A stretch of DNA of 64,000 bases from Microvirga splendida (lineage in GTDB: Bacteria > Pseudomonadota > Alphaproteobacteria > Rhizobiales > Beijerinckiaceae): contig NZ_JAELXT010000007.1 of NCBI RefSeq assembly GCF_016427565.1, positions 1-64,000 of the forward strand, given 5' to 3'. Of this stretch, positions 1 to 7,530 are shown one piece after another. Made by a program: the position numbers and the translations under genes. The notes under the pieces are model-generated. The model was given only the letters and a program-made list of their open reading frames with translations. It searched no databases and was not told where the DNA came from. The first letter of the stretch is position 1; every line of letters begins with the position of its first letter.

Positions 1-94
1 GCGCGCGCCGGCAGGCCGCCCGGCAGATGCGGGCGCCGAGGGCCTCGCGCACCGCGGCGAGGCGCGCCGCGACCTCCACGATGCCCCTATCCAT
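1..94 (-). CDS. Unknown protein, N-terminal 31 residues only
   Basis: An open frame starts with ATG at 94 and runs off the left edge. It begins MDRGIVEVAARLAAV. It shares eight bases with the end of the upstream protease gene (the ATG lies inside ATGGATAG, which holds the protease stop), an arrangement typical of translational coupling. The two genes are therefore probably one operon. Too little is visible to name a family. Confidence 0.5.
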   Translation of the reverse strand, partial: MDRGIVEVAARLAAVREALGARICRAACRRA

Positions 95-2072
95 GGCGGC
101 CTCCCTTGCGCCGCGGCCGCCGGGCGGTGGCCGCGCGCGCGTAGGCGGTGAACAGCCGCAGGAAGTCCTGCCCGTCCATGTAGCGGTCCGCCTCAAGCAC
201 GCCGGCCACGGCCTCGACCAGAGGCCGGTGCTCCCGCACGAGGGCTTCGGCGCAGGCATGGAGGCGGTTGAGGTCGCCCTCGACGGCGCGGCGCAGGTCC
301 GGGTCGAGGGCGAGCAGGGATGCGGCGTTTTCCGGCGCGGCGCGGTACGCCAGCGAATCCCCGAGGCCCAGGCTCGCGTGCACGGCCGCCAGCCAGCCGG
401 TGGCGAGCGCCAAGTCGGAGCGGGGCGCGCCGCCCGCGCCCGTCGTGGCCGCGCCGCAGATGACCTTCTCGGCGGCGCGGCCGGCCAGGAGGACGATGAC
501 CATCGCCTCCAGCGCCGGCCGCGACAGGACCGGCTCGGCCGGGGCCAGCCCGTTCATGAATCCGCCGCCGTGCCGGTCCAGCAGGCTGATCTCCGCAACG
601 GTCCCGGCGCCGACGAGATGCAGCGCGACGGCGTGGCCGGCCTCGTGCACGGCGCAGTGGCGCAGGGCCTTGGGGGAGCGGGTGTCGGGCGGCAGGATTT
701 CGGCTATCAGATCGTGGAGCGCCATCGCCCGCCCGGCCATCCGGGCCCGGCGGCGGGCCGACTTGACCCACAGCGCGGCGTCGGCCCCGGTGGCTCCGGC
801 CGCGATCCGGGCCAGCGGGCCCAGGTCGGCCCCGGGGAGGTCGTGCTCGCCAAGATGGTACCTCAGGATCTTGGCGAGGGCCGCAGGATCGGGGATTGGA
901 ATCTCGATCACGCGGTTCAGGCGCCCGGGGCGCACGAGCGCGGCGTCGATCCGCCCCGGGTGGTTGGTGGCGCCGACGATGACCACCCGCGACGAGGGGT
1001 TCGAAAGCACCCGCTCGATGTCCAGCAAAATTTTGGTGACCAAAACCGACCAGTAGTCGCGGTTGCGCCCGTCCACGGTGGCCCGGTCGGGGAGCGCATC
1101 GAGCTCGTCGATGAAAAGGAGCGCGGGCCGCGACAGCGCCGTCGCCGCGGCCAAAGCCTTCTCCCACTCCCGGATGGTGACGTCCAGATATCCGGTTCCT
1201 TGGGAGAACCAGCCTCCCACCGAGGTCGACACCAGGGGCAGGTCGGCCGCTTTGGCGATGGACCTCGCCAAGGTCGTCTTGCCGGTGCCGGGCGGGCCGG
1301 CCCAGACGCAGGCCCGGTCGATGGCCGAGAAGTCCAGGGCGCCGCGCCGCCAGGCCTCAAGGTCCTGAACAAGGGCCTCGGCCCAGGTCATCGCCTCGCC
1401 AAAGCCGTGCAGGGCGGACAGCGCCGGCGCCTCGGCCACGGTCGCGTCGACCATGGTCCGGGCGCGGGCCGCAGCCTGCAACCGGCGCACGCACGAGGCC
1501 GGGGTCGTCCGGATCCTGATTGCCGAGCAGATGTCGGCGAAGTCCAAGGCCACGCCGAGGTCCGGCGGAACCCGCCGCGGGACGGAGCCGGTCGCGGCCC
1601 GGATCACCCGGCGCAGGACAGCCGGCGAAGGATGGGGGATCGTGATCTGAAGGTCGGCCGCCCCCATCAGGGCCGACGGGAGATGGCGGCCTGGATCCGG
1701 CGCGATGCCGAGAAACCGGCGGCTTCGGGACAGGTAGTCCATCGCGTGCTCGTTGCCCTTGGCGGGCTGGTGGTGGACGCGGTCCGTGCCGGTGCGGATG
1801 GCGACGCCGTCCCACGACGCCAGCGTGCGGGCGGCGAGATACATTGGCTCGACCCAGGCCGGCGTCGGGACGGCGATCACCGCGGCCAGCGTCGGCGCCG
1901 CGGTGAAACGGCGCCGGGTTCGCCGGTCGAGGGCCGCCTCCAGCGCATAACGGGCCAGGGTTTGGGCCGCGGGGGTGAACGGGGAGGTGTAAGGCTCTGG
2001 TGCCGATGCCTCGGCGTTGTCCTCCGCCGGCACCAGGAGATCGTCGAGGGTGATGTCGTCTGCTTCTGCCAT
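87..2072 (-). CDS. AAA-ATPase fused to M41 (FtsH-like) zinc peptidase, no membrane anchor
   Basis: This 661-residue protein resembles the cytosolic part of FtsH. An unrecognised N-terminal region (1-250) is followed by an AAA module with Walker A GPPGTGKTT at about 259-267, Walker B LLFIDELD at 318-325, GATN at 367 and an arginine-finger segment RPGRLNR at 381. A peptidase domain follows, with zinc motif HEAGH at 476-480 and a later RSDLALAT segment at the place of FtsH's third metal ligand. I see no transmembrane segments, unlike true FtsH, so it is probably a soluble ATP-dependent protease. A GAGG ribosome site seven bases before the ATG supports the start. A LexA-type box lies about 265 bases upstream. 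The substrate is unknown. Confidence 0.85.
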   Translation of the reverse strand: MAEADDITLDDLLVPAEDNAEASAPEPYTSPFTPAAQTLARYALEAALDRRTRRRFTAAPTLAAVIAVPTPAWVEPMYLAARTLASWDGVAIRTGTDRVHHQPAKGNEHAMDYLSRSRRFLGIAPDPGRHLPSALMGAADLQITIPHPSPAVLRRVIRAATGSVPRRVPPDLGVALDFADICSAIRIRTTPASCVRRLQAAARARTMVDATVAEAPALSALHGFGEAMTWAEALVQDLEAWRRGALDFSAIDRACVWAGPPGTGKTTLARSIAKAADLPLVSTSVGGWFSQGTGYLDVTIREWEKALAAATALSRPALLFIDELDALPDRATVDGRNRDYWSVLVTKILLDIERVLSNPSSRVVIVGATNHPGRIDAALVRPGRLNRVIEIPIPDPAALAKILRYHLGEHDLPGADLGPLARIAAGATGADAALWVKSARRRARMAGRAMALHDLIAEILPPDTRSPKALRHCAVHEAGHAVALHLVGAGTVAEISLLDRHGGGFMNGLAPAEPVLSRPALEAMVIVLLAGRAAEKVICGAATTGAGGAPRSDLALATGWLAAVHASLGLGDSLAYRAAPENAASLLALDPDLRRAVEGDLNRLHACAEALVREHRPLVEAVAGVLEADRYMDGQDFLRLFTAYARAATARRPRRKGGRHG

Positions 2073-2336
2073 GGGGCAACCTCGTGGGGCGAAGCGGCCG
2101 GGCGCGCCTTGGCGCTCGCCGGACGGGTCCGCCGTGGAACAGGAATGGGGTTGGGATCGATGGGCCCCGCGGCGGGGCCGGTGCCTGCCTCCGCGCGGCG
2201 CTGAGGGCGCGCCGCGGACAGGGTGCCTGGTCCCGTCGGCCGGGACGAAAGGGTGGGGAGGCGCTCCGTGACCTCCATGGTCCCGCAGCCCTGCTGCGGT
2301 GGTGGCCCCGTCGCGGTGGAGGCCTTGCGTATCTCA

Positions 2337-2351
2337 GAACAAATAGGGAAC
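2337..2351 (-). promoter_or_regulatory. LexA (SOS) box, alphaproteobacterial type
   Basis: The sequence GAACAAATAGGGAAC fits the alphaproteobacterial SOS operator GTTC-N7-GTTC, read on either strand. It lies in the 327-base gap 2073-2399, which I otherwise see as non-coding, upstream of the AAA-protease gene. The same 15 bases recur at 3128. LexA control is an inference from the motif. Confidence 0.6.
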
Positions 2352-2399
2352 AGATGTAAGCTTGTCAATTACCCCTTTCGGACAGGGAGGCGTCCCGGC

Positions 2400-3014
2400 T
2401 CAGCGCGGGTGGCGGCGACGCCGCACCGGGGTTTCGGGACCAAGCGGGGCTGCCGCCAGGTCCAGCTCGACGAGGTCGCGGCAAGCCAGGCCTAGAACCG
2501 CGGCGACGCCGTCGCCCTCGCGCACGGCCCTGGCCACCTCCGCCAGGGGCGCGGGATCGAGGCGCCTGAGCACCTCCAGCACCCGCACTTGGTCGGCGGC
2601 CAGAACCGGAACGCGCCGGCAGCCCCAGACGGAGCGTGCGTTCATGAGCAGGGGCGTGCCATGAACCTGCGGCGGCTCACGGCGCTCGTAGGCGACACCC
2701 TGGGCGGCGAACGCCGCCGCGGCGGCCTCGAACCGGCCGCGACCGACTATGATTCTGGCCGGATGGCACACGTCGATGACCACGGTGCCGCTGTCGGTTT
2801 CGAGCTGGTAGTCGGGGACATGGGGCAGCGGCAGACCGTCCAGGACGATGGTGACCGGATCCGCCGGCGCGATGGCGCGCACGGCGGGGTCCAGGGTCGC
2901 GACCAGCAGGGCGTCGAAGACATGGCGGTCGCGGGCGGCGATGGGGCCGCGGGTCTTGGCGCTTTCGAACTGGCGCGCCGGCGGGGCGGGCCGGGTGGAT
3001 TGGGGACGCAACAT
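2400..3014 (-). CDS. TnsA-like (PD-(D/E)XK fold) protein, probably catalytically altered
   Basis: This 204-residue protein follows the pattern of the TnsA N-terminal nuclease domain: a helix with an LDPAV-type segment (about 36-46), a PVTI strand, then HVPDYQLE (65-72) and a hydrophobic strand VVIDVC (78-83). In active TnsA the last strand carries a catalytic E/Q-x-K, and here the lysine is absent. The C-terminal half (about 135-185) looks like a small winged-helix region. AGGAG seven bases before the ATG fixes the start. No TnsB or TnsC gene is near, so it may be a domesticated or regulatory protein. The family assignment was made by eye and is tentative. Confidence 0.5.
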   Translation of the reverse strand: MLRPQSTRPAPPARQFESAKTRGPIAARDRHVFDALLVATLDPAVRAIAPADPVTIVLDGLPLPHVPDYQLETDSGTVVIDVCHPARIIVGRGRFEAAAAAFAAQGVAYERREPPQVHGTPLLMNARSVWGCRRVPVLAADQVRVLEVLRRLDPAPLAEVARAVREGDGVAAVLGLACRDLVELDLAAAPLGPETPVRRRRHPR

Positions 3015-3127
3015 GGACGCACTCCTACGAATCCCCGCGCGCCCGGCCGCCGCGGGGACGGCCAGGGTGGGCGGGGCGGCGCCGGACCCGGCCGGTCGCC
3101 ATGGGTTGTCAGGTGAACCGCATCTGC

Positions 3128-3142
3128 GAACAAATAGGGAAC
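3128..3142 (-). promoter_or_regulatory. LexA (SOS) box, second copy
   Basis: This is the same 15 bases as at 2337-2351 (GAAC, AAATAGG, GAAC), and both copies are followed by AAGCTTG. It lies about 114 bases upstream of the TnsA-like gene on the minus strand. Two identical boxes before two adjacent genes make chance unlikely. Confidence 0.6.
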
Positions 3143-3274
3143 AAAAAGCTTGGCCGTGTCAACGACTCGAAAGAGGTAGGAGTGAAGTCTTAGGCGCGTG
3201 CCACTTGGGCTTGCGCTGTGGAGAACGAGCTGGCCACTGAGATGCCGCGGTACCTGGGCTATGGCCGTTTCCAG

Positions 3275-3376
3275 TCAGAGGGACGTCTCCGGCCAGGCGA
3301 ACCTGAAGGTTCCGACATAGAACTTCTCGTACAGAAACCGGAGATCCTGCTCCCAGTGCTGGATGGCCATCTCCAT
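3275..3376 (-). CDS. Possible 33-residue small protein
   Basis: A short frame starts with ATG at 3376 and encodes a protein with a natural-looking composition (aromatic and acidic segments DLRFLYEKFY and FRFAWPE). No ribosome site is visible, and its 5' end overlaps the start of the divergent DUF6455-like gene by 14 bases, so both are unlikely to be efficiently used. I do not recognise a family. Confidence 0.25.
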   Translation of the reverse strand: MEMAIQHWEQDLRFLYEKFYVGTFRFAWPETSL

Positions 3377-3572
3377 TCGCGCATCGCGTCGGCGTTTCGC
3401 GGTCCGGGAGCAGTTCGAGGGCGGGTTCCCCACCGCGTGCCGCCGCTGCCTGGCGTGCCCAATCGCCACCGACTGCCAGCGCTGGCTGGAGGGCGGGGGC
3501 GCCGATGCCGCGCCCTCCTTCTGTCCAAATGCCGCGTTCCTCAACCGGGTTCGGACGTCAGCGGGCCCGTAA
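3363..3572 (+). CDS. DUF6455-family small cysteine-rich protein
   Basis: This 69-residue protein carries C..C...CP.A.DCQRWL, then A..FCPNA. The longer DUF6455 protein at 33406 shares the same cysteine order (C..C....C......W......YCPN). The spacing suggests a bound metal or iron-sulfur centre, but the function is unknown. The ATG at 3363 is the only ATG, GTG or TTG start between the in-frame stop at 3318 and the cysteine region. No clear ribosome site precedes it. It stands alone between the LexA-box block and a cupin gene. Confidence 0.5.
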   Translation: MAISIRASRRRFAVREQFEGGFPTACRRCLACPIATDCQRWLEGGGADAAPSFCPNAAFLNRVRTSAGP

Positions 3573-3641
3573 TCCGCGGGATGGCCGGAGCGGAAGCCCC
3601 GGGCACCGGGGCACGCGAATGGGCGCGGGGGCTGCCCCTGC

Positions 3642-3971
3642 TCACGGGTCGAACAGGATCGTGAGCAGCAGGGACGAGTTCTCAAGACCCTTGAGGGCGT
3701 GCCTGACTCCGCCGTCGAGGTAGATCCACTGGCCTGCGGACAGCTCCACGCCGGCGTCGGGGAGCTCCAGCACGACGCGCCCCTCCAGGCAGTGCAGGGT
3801 GATCGGCCCCGCCACCTCATAGGGCGCGATGTCCCGCCCGGCCGGAACGACCAGCCGGATCGCCTCGAAGGCCTCGGTCTTTGCAAGAGCCGTGGTCTTT
3901 GCTCCCGGCAATCTCTCCCCAAGGGGCCGCAGGTCGACGATTTCGCCGGACTTCACGTGGTTCAACGCCAT
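3642..3971 (-). CDS. Small cupin-domain protein
   Basis: This 109-residue single-domain cupin has a beta-barrel pattern, with a first motif around the segment ITLHCLEGRVVLEL and a second around YLDGGVRHALKGLENSS. Only one or two of the usual metal-binding histidines are obvious, so it may be a binding protein and not an enzyme. The ATG at 3971 is chosen because AAGGA lies nine bases upstream; an in-frame ATG at 3989 has no such site. Its substrate cannot be told from the sequence. It lies downstream of the receiver gene on the same strand, separated by about 110 bases. Confidence 0.65.
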   Translation of the reverse strand: MALNHVKSGEIVDLRPLGERLPGAKTTALAKTEAFEAIRLVVPAGRDIAPYEVAGPITLHCLEGRVVLELPDAGVELSAGQWIYLDGGVRHALKGLENSSLLLTILFDP

Positions 3972-4082
3972 GCTGCTTATTCCTTCCATCCTGCTAACCG
4001 CCGCCAGGTCTGCCTTACGCCGGCAGCCCGGGATGGCTGTCGTCAGCCATGCCTGTCGGGGCGCCTGCCCAATCCGGTATGT

Positions 4083-4463
4083 CTATGCGGAAACCGCCAG
4101 CGCGTTGCGGATCCCGTCAAGTAGCGAATTGTCCTCCAAGGGCTTCTCCAGCACTTGGCGGAACCCCACGCGGAGGGCCCGTGCCCGCACGGCCGGGGAG
4201 GACTTGGCCGTGATCAGAAGGGCCGGCAGGGTGACATGCCGCTGCCGCAGGCGCTCCACCAGGGTGATCCCGTCCATCCCGGGCATGGCGTAATCCACCA
4301 CAAGGCATCCGGTCGGCGGCAGGTCGGGGTCTGACAGAAGCCGCTCGCCGCTCTCGTAGAGATGCACCTCCAGTCCCTCCTGCTCCAGGGCGAACTTCAG
4401 CGACCGCCTCACGGCGTCGTCGTCCTCGATGACGAGGATGATGGATCCTGGGGTCTTCGGCAT
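4083..4463 (-). CDS. Single-domain response regulator (receiver only)
   Basis: This 126-residue receiver domain has the acidic pocket EDDD at 13-16, phospho-acceptor Asp57 in VVDYAMPG, a switch residue in LLITAKSS and the conserved lysine in LEKPLED. There is no output domain, so it probably passes signal by protein contact, as CheY or FixJ-coupled receivers do. GGAGGG six bases before the ATG at 4463 supports this start over an upstream in-frame one at 4511. A FixK/FNR-type box lies about 61 bases upstream, implying low-oxygen induction. fixJ lies just upstream on the same strand. Confidence 0.85.
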   Translation of the reverse strand: MPKTPGSIILVIEDDDAVRRSLKFALEQEGLEVHLYESGERLLSDPDLPPTGCLVVDYAMPGMDGITLVERLRQRHVTLPALLITAKSSPAVRARALRVGFRQVLEKPLEDNSLLDGIRNALAVSA

Positions 4464-4517
4464 GGTGAGCCCTCCACCGCTCTGGCCTTGGCATACCCCG
4501 CCTTGCGCCATCCGGGA

Positions 4518-4531
4518 TTGATCTCCCTCAA
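4518..4531 (-). promoter_or_regulatory. FixK/FNR-type box (TTGA-N6-TCAA)
   Basis: TTGATCTCCCTCAA matches the FixK/FNR palindrome exactly in both half sites. It sits between fixJ and the lone receiver gene, centred about 61 bases before the receiver start. A class II arrangement would place transcription start near 4483. Confidence 0.6.
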
Positions 4532-4574
4532 CGGGCCCGCCGGGACGCGCTCAGGACATGTCCTTAAGGGGCGA

Positions 4575-5192
4575 TCATGCGGCCGGTGCGGCGCCAGCCA
4601 TCAGGGCCATGCGCACAAGCTCGGACAGGCTGCCGGCCTGCATCTTGGTCATCACATTGGCCCGGTAGATCTCCACCGTCCGCGGGCTGATGCCGAGATC
4701 GTGTGCGATCACCTTGTTGGCCTTGCCGGTCACCAGACCGTCCAGCACCTGCCTCTCGCGCTCGGAGAGACCCTCCAGGCGGGACTGCACCGCGCGTACG
4801 TGGCCATCGCGTTCCACGGTCTGCTCCCGCACCACAAGGGCCGAGCGGACGGCGGCCAGGAAGAGGTCGTCATCGAACGGCTTCTCGATGAAGGCGACGG
4901 CTCCCTCCTTCATGGCCTCGACTGCCATCGGCACGTCGGCATGGCCCGTCATCACGATCACCGGAATGGCGAAACCTTGCTCCCTCAGGCAGCGCAAGAA
5001 CGCGATGCCGTCCATCCCGGGCATGCGCACGTCCGTCACGACGCATCCCGAGGGGGCCGCCACGGTTTCCAGGAAGGCGGCTGCGGATTCGTGCAGGCGC
5101 ACGGGCAGACCGTCCGAGGCGAGCAGGAACGACAGCGACTGCCGCACCGCGAGGTCGTCATCAACCACATGGACAACCGCCTCACTGGACAT
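4575..5192 (-). CDS. fixJ: FixJ-type two-component response regulator
   Basis: This 205-residue protein has an N-terminal receiver (DDD at 11-13, Asp54 in VVTDVRMPG, lysine in FIEKPFDDD) and a C-terminal LuxR-type helix-turn-helix (LSERERQVLDGLVTGKANKVIAHDLGISPRTVE region, about 140-175). This layout and sequence fit FixJ, which activates fixK under low oxygen after phosphorylation by FixL. Its start overlaps the end of the fixL remnant by 11 bases, as in intact fixLJ operons. Because the local fixL is destroyed, FixJ here must use another kinase or be inactive. Confidence 0.85.
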   Translation of the reverse strand: MSSEAVVHVVDDDLAVRQSLSFLLASDGLPVRLHESAAAFLETVAAPSGCVVTDVRMPGMDGIAFLRCLREQGFAIPVIVMTGHADVPMAVEAMKEGAVAFIEKPFDDDLFLAAVRSALVVREQTVERDGHVRAVQSRLEGLSERERQVLDGLVTGKANKVIAHDLGISPRTVEIYRANVMTKMQAGSLSELVRMALMAGAAPAA

Positions 5193-5481
5193 CAGCCATC
5201 TCCTCCCGATCCACCGCGCTCAGGCTGAACCGGAACGTCATCCCGCGGCCCGGATCCGAATCGACCGTGATCTTGCCGCCATGCGACTCGATGATGGTGC
5301 GGCAGATGGAGAGCCCGACCCCCATGCCGTGTTGCTTGGTGGTCACGAAGGGCTGAAAAAGCTGGGCCGCGACCTTGGGGGCGATGCCGGTGCCGGTGTC
5401 GCGGACGCTCACCTCAACCAGGCCGTCGTCCGTTTTCGCCTCCGTTTCGACGCTGAGCTCCCGGCGTTCCAAGCCCTCCAT
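5182..5481 (-). pseudogene. fixL: fixL remnant: C-terminal ATPase lobe only
   Basis: About 100 residues of a FixL-type histidine kinase remain: the G1 box DTGTGIAP, the segment LFQPFVTTK, the G2 box GMGVGLSI and the C-terminal strand. The PAS-heme sensor, the phospho-accepting histidine box and the N box are missing. Similarity begins at MEGLERREL, precisely where similarity to bacterioferritin ends in the overlapping frame, so a deletion has joined the two genes near 5482. A frame opening at ATG 5496 could still express the fragment, but it could not autophosphorylate. Confidence 0.8.
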
Positions 5482-5836
5482 GGTCCTTCGAGACACGGTC
5501 GCCGATGCTGTCGCAATATGCCGCCGCTCCCCCGCAGAGGTCGCGCGCGTCGGACTCGACCGCGAGGTCGTTCTCCAGGACCTCCCGCTTGCTCCGGCCG
5601 ATCCGCAGCGGGTTCAGCTCCTGCATGTTGGGGACGCCCTCCAGGAAGATGATGCGCTCGATGAAGCGGTCGGCGTGCTGCCTCTCCTCGGCAGTCTCCT
5701 CGTGCCACTTCTTGGCTAAGTCGTTGTATCCCCAGTCGGCCAGGGTGCGGGAGTGCTGCCAAGGCTGGTTGACCGCCGTCAGCTCATGCCGAAGGCCCCT
5801 GTTCAGGTACTCGATCACCCTGGCATCACCCTTCAT
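5414..5836 (-). pseudogene. bfr: Truncated bacterioferritin
   Basis: The frame from ATG 5836 encodes the first about 118 residues of bacterioferritin up to GDRVSKD, then about 22 unrelated residues read out of frame through fixL. The last ferritin helix and its iron ligands are lost. The remaining part is also altered: the heme-ligand methionine of the usual E-M-K-H segment is arginine here (EERQH), and the NQYW segment reads NQPW. Its start overlaps the bfd stop by four bases (ATGA), with GGAGG eight bases upstream, so it is still in the bfd operon. A ferritin core from this protein is very unlikely. Confidence 0.8.
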
Positions 5837-6138
5837 GGGCCCTGCCTCCGTGCGGAGCCATTGAGGGTAGAGCGCCGCCATCTCTCAAGCTTCCCCGGCT
5901 CGTTGGAATTGGCCTGCCGGGTCATTGGGCAGTCCGTTGCGCAGTCGGCCGTGCAGGCGTGCTTGTGGGCCATTTCCTGATCCATGATCGCGCGGATCGT
6001 GGTGGCGCAGCGCCCGCACTGCGGGCCGCAGCCGAGATTGCGGTAGACCTGGGCAGGGGTGCGGGGGCAGTCCGGGCCGGGGTTGAGGCAGTTCCGGACC
6101 TCGCCGTCCGAAAAGACGTTGCACGAGCAGACGATCAT
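5833..6138 (-). CDS. bfd: Bacterioferritin-associated ferredoxin
   Basis: This 101-residue protein has the Bfd [2Fe-2S] pattern: MIVCSCN at the N-terminus (C4, C6) and the later pair in GCGPQCGRC. Bfd reduces bacterioferritin and releases stored iron. The region after about residue 57 is longer than in short Bfd proteins and carries three further cysteines. It is followed by the truncated bfr with an ATGA overlap, so the normal partner is broken here and another bacterioferritin would have to exist elsewhere. A perfect Irr operator lies 13 bases upstream of the start. Confidence 0.9.
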   Translation of the reverse strand: MIVCSCNVFSDGEVRNCLNPGPDCPRTPAQVYRNLGCGPQCGRCATTIRAIMDQEMAHKHACTADCATDCPMTRQANSNEPGKLERWRRSTLNGSARRQGP

Positions 6139-6150
6139 GGGAGTCCTCAG

Positions 6151-6167
6151 TTTAGAAATATTCTAAA
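6151..6167 (-). promoter_or_regulatory. Iron control element (Irr box)
   Basis: TTTAGAA-ATA-TTCTAAA is a perfect 7-3-7 palindrome matching the ICE consensus TTTAGAA-N3-TTCTAAA bound by Irr in Rhizobiales. It lies 13 bases before the bfd start, overlapping the likely promoter. Irr represses bacterioferritin-type genes when iron is low, so this fits known logic. Confidence 0.85.
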
Positions 6168-6563
6168 TAATAAGTGATCTCAGAGACTTAGCCTAAGCCG
6201 CCTTGTATTGCCCATTCCGGGATTTCCCGGAGGGGCTGCGACGGGCGGACGCTGCCCCGCCCTGGATGAGATGACGTGGGGATCCCCGGGGGAGCTGGAG
6301 CGCCCTGTCAGGCCAATCTGTGATGCCAAGGGCCAGGGGGCCGGCGGCCCGACAAAGCCGCCAACACTTTGCTGCAGCACAAAGTGCAAGCCCCAGCGCC
6401 TGCTATCAGCCCATGGGCGGCTGCGGGGGCACAGCCGTCGCGGCCGGAGCGCCTCGCTCAAGCCATGTGGCGAGGAACTCCGGCCCTTTGACTGCCTGCT
6501 CCATGGTGGGCACAGGCCATACCACGCAGGCGGGTGCGCGATGGCCGGCAAGGAGATGACGAC
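6168..6563. other. Gap between bfd and osmC, non-coding
   Basis: About 400 bases with no convincing gene on either strand. It holds one palindromic FNR-family box at 6368-6383 and, just before osmC, an AAGGAG ribosome site. Confidence 0.5.
6368..6383 (+). promoter_or_regulatory. FNR/NnrR-family box
   Basis: TTTGCTGCAGCACAAA contains TTG-N8-CAA and lies inside a larger perfect dyad, CACTTTG-N8-CAAAGTG (6365-6386). It is about 188 bases before the osmC start and could serve that gene. Confidence 0.5.
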
Positions 6564-7007
6564 GTGACGGATCTATCTTTCCGCGTGACCCTGGGGTGGC
6601 ATGGCCAACCGGCGGACGGAGAGGGTGTCTGCATCATTGGGACCAAGCGCTTGAGCTATTCGGCTCCTGCCGAAATGGGTGGGCTTGGCCAAGGAGCCAA
6701 TCCGGAGACCCTGCTGCTGTCCGCGGTGGGCTCCTGCTACAGCATCACCCTGTCCCGCATCCTCAAGACTGCGGACCTGCCGTTCTCGCGCGTTCACGTC
6801 AGGGTGGAAGGCTCGGTGACCGGGTTTCCGCGGGAAATGCGGTTCACGACCATCTTGGTCCACCCCGAGATCCGCGATGCCGACGGGATCCGGGCCGAGG
6901 AGTACACGCGGGCGGCGCAGCGTGCCCGCGACCGCTGCTTCATCGGAAGCGTCGTGCGCGACAGCCTGGACTACAGGGTTGGTGAGGTAAGGCTGACCGG
7001 CCCATGA
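6564..7007 (+). CDS. OsmC/Ohr-family peroxide-detoxifying protein
   Basis: This 147-residue OsmC-like protein has the two family cysteines, one in SAVGSCYSITLSRIL and one in RARDRCFIGSVVRDS, which in known members form the thiol pair that reduces organic peroxides. The GTG at 6564 is chosen because AAGGAG lies eight bases upstream; an in-frame ATG at 6534 lacks a site. It is likely cytosolic. An FNR-family box upstream suggests micro-oxic control. Whether it is OsmC or Ohr in the strict sense cannot be told by eye. Confidence 0.8.
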   Translation: MTDLSFRVTLGWHGQPADGEGVCIIGTKRLSYSAPAEMGGLGQGANPETLLLSAVGSCYSITLSRILKTADLPFSRVHVRVEGSVTGFPREMRFTTILVHPEIRDADGIRAEEYTRAAQRARDRCFIGSVVRDSLDYRVGEVRLTGP

Positions 7008-7148
7008 GTAGGCGGTCTTTCCGCCGGCAGCCAGTCGGACATTCCGAACGTAGCCCGGAGCGGGACGCGCCACCGCAAATGTGTCGATCCGGCGCGAGCG
7101 GTTTCCGCTGAGAGTGCGGCATGAGCTAGGGCAACCTGGAGGAGAAAG

Positions 7149-7418
7149 GTGATCGTGTTCGAGCGTTTCATCAAAGGCGCGAAGTTTGTCCCGCAGAGGA
7201 CAGGCCCTCGTGGCGAAGGGTATGGCGTGGCGGCGTCGGCCGTCCCGCACGACGACAGGCTGCCAACAAAGAGCCTGATCATGATCCACTCCGATGAGGA
7301 GCTTCTTTACTATCTCCAGCGCGGCTACTCGGTGCGGATGGTTGGCGAGGACGGTACCGATGAGCATTTTGCGCGGGCCGAGGACGTCGCCGTGCGCTTT
7401 GTGCCGCCTTACCGCTAG
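7149..7418 (+). CDS. Conserved-looking small protein, unknown function
   Basis: This 89-residue protein has a well-formed GGAG ribosome site just before GTG at 7149 (a second GTG at 7155 is also possible). It contains an acidic/tyrosine-rich central segment (HSDEELLYYLQRGYSVRM) and ends VRFVPPYR. No membrane segment or signal peptide is visible. I do not recognise a family. It lies alone between osmC and the converging CBS-domain gene. Confidence 0.55.
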   Translation: MIVFERFIKGAKFVPQRTGPRGEGYGVAASAVPHDDRLPTKSLIMIHSDEELLYYLQRGYSVRMVGEDGTDEHFARAEDVAVRFVPPYR

Positions 7419-7530
7419 GCCAGCCCCCCTTCGGGCATGAGGTTCCTGCCCGCCTGGCCGGGACCTGTGCCTGAGCTCCCGCGGCAGGCTCCCGGGCGCG
7501 GGACCCCTCCGGACTGGAAGCACCGCTATG

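Noticed and set aside
27-2204. A 725-residue plus-strand frame opposite the AAA-protease gene
   Set aside because: It is the antisense of a gene with clear ATPase and zinc-protease motifs, is arginine/glycine-rich and lacks any known motif. High GC content gives long antisense frames.
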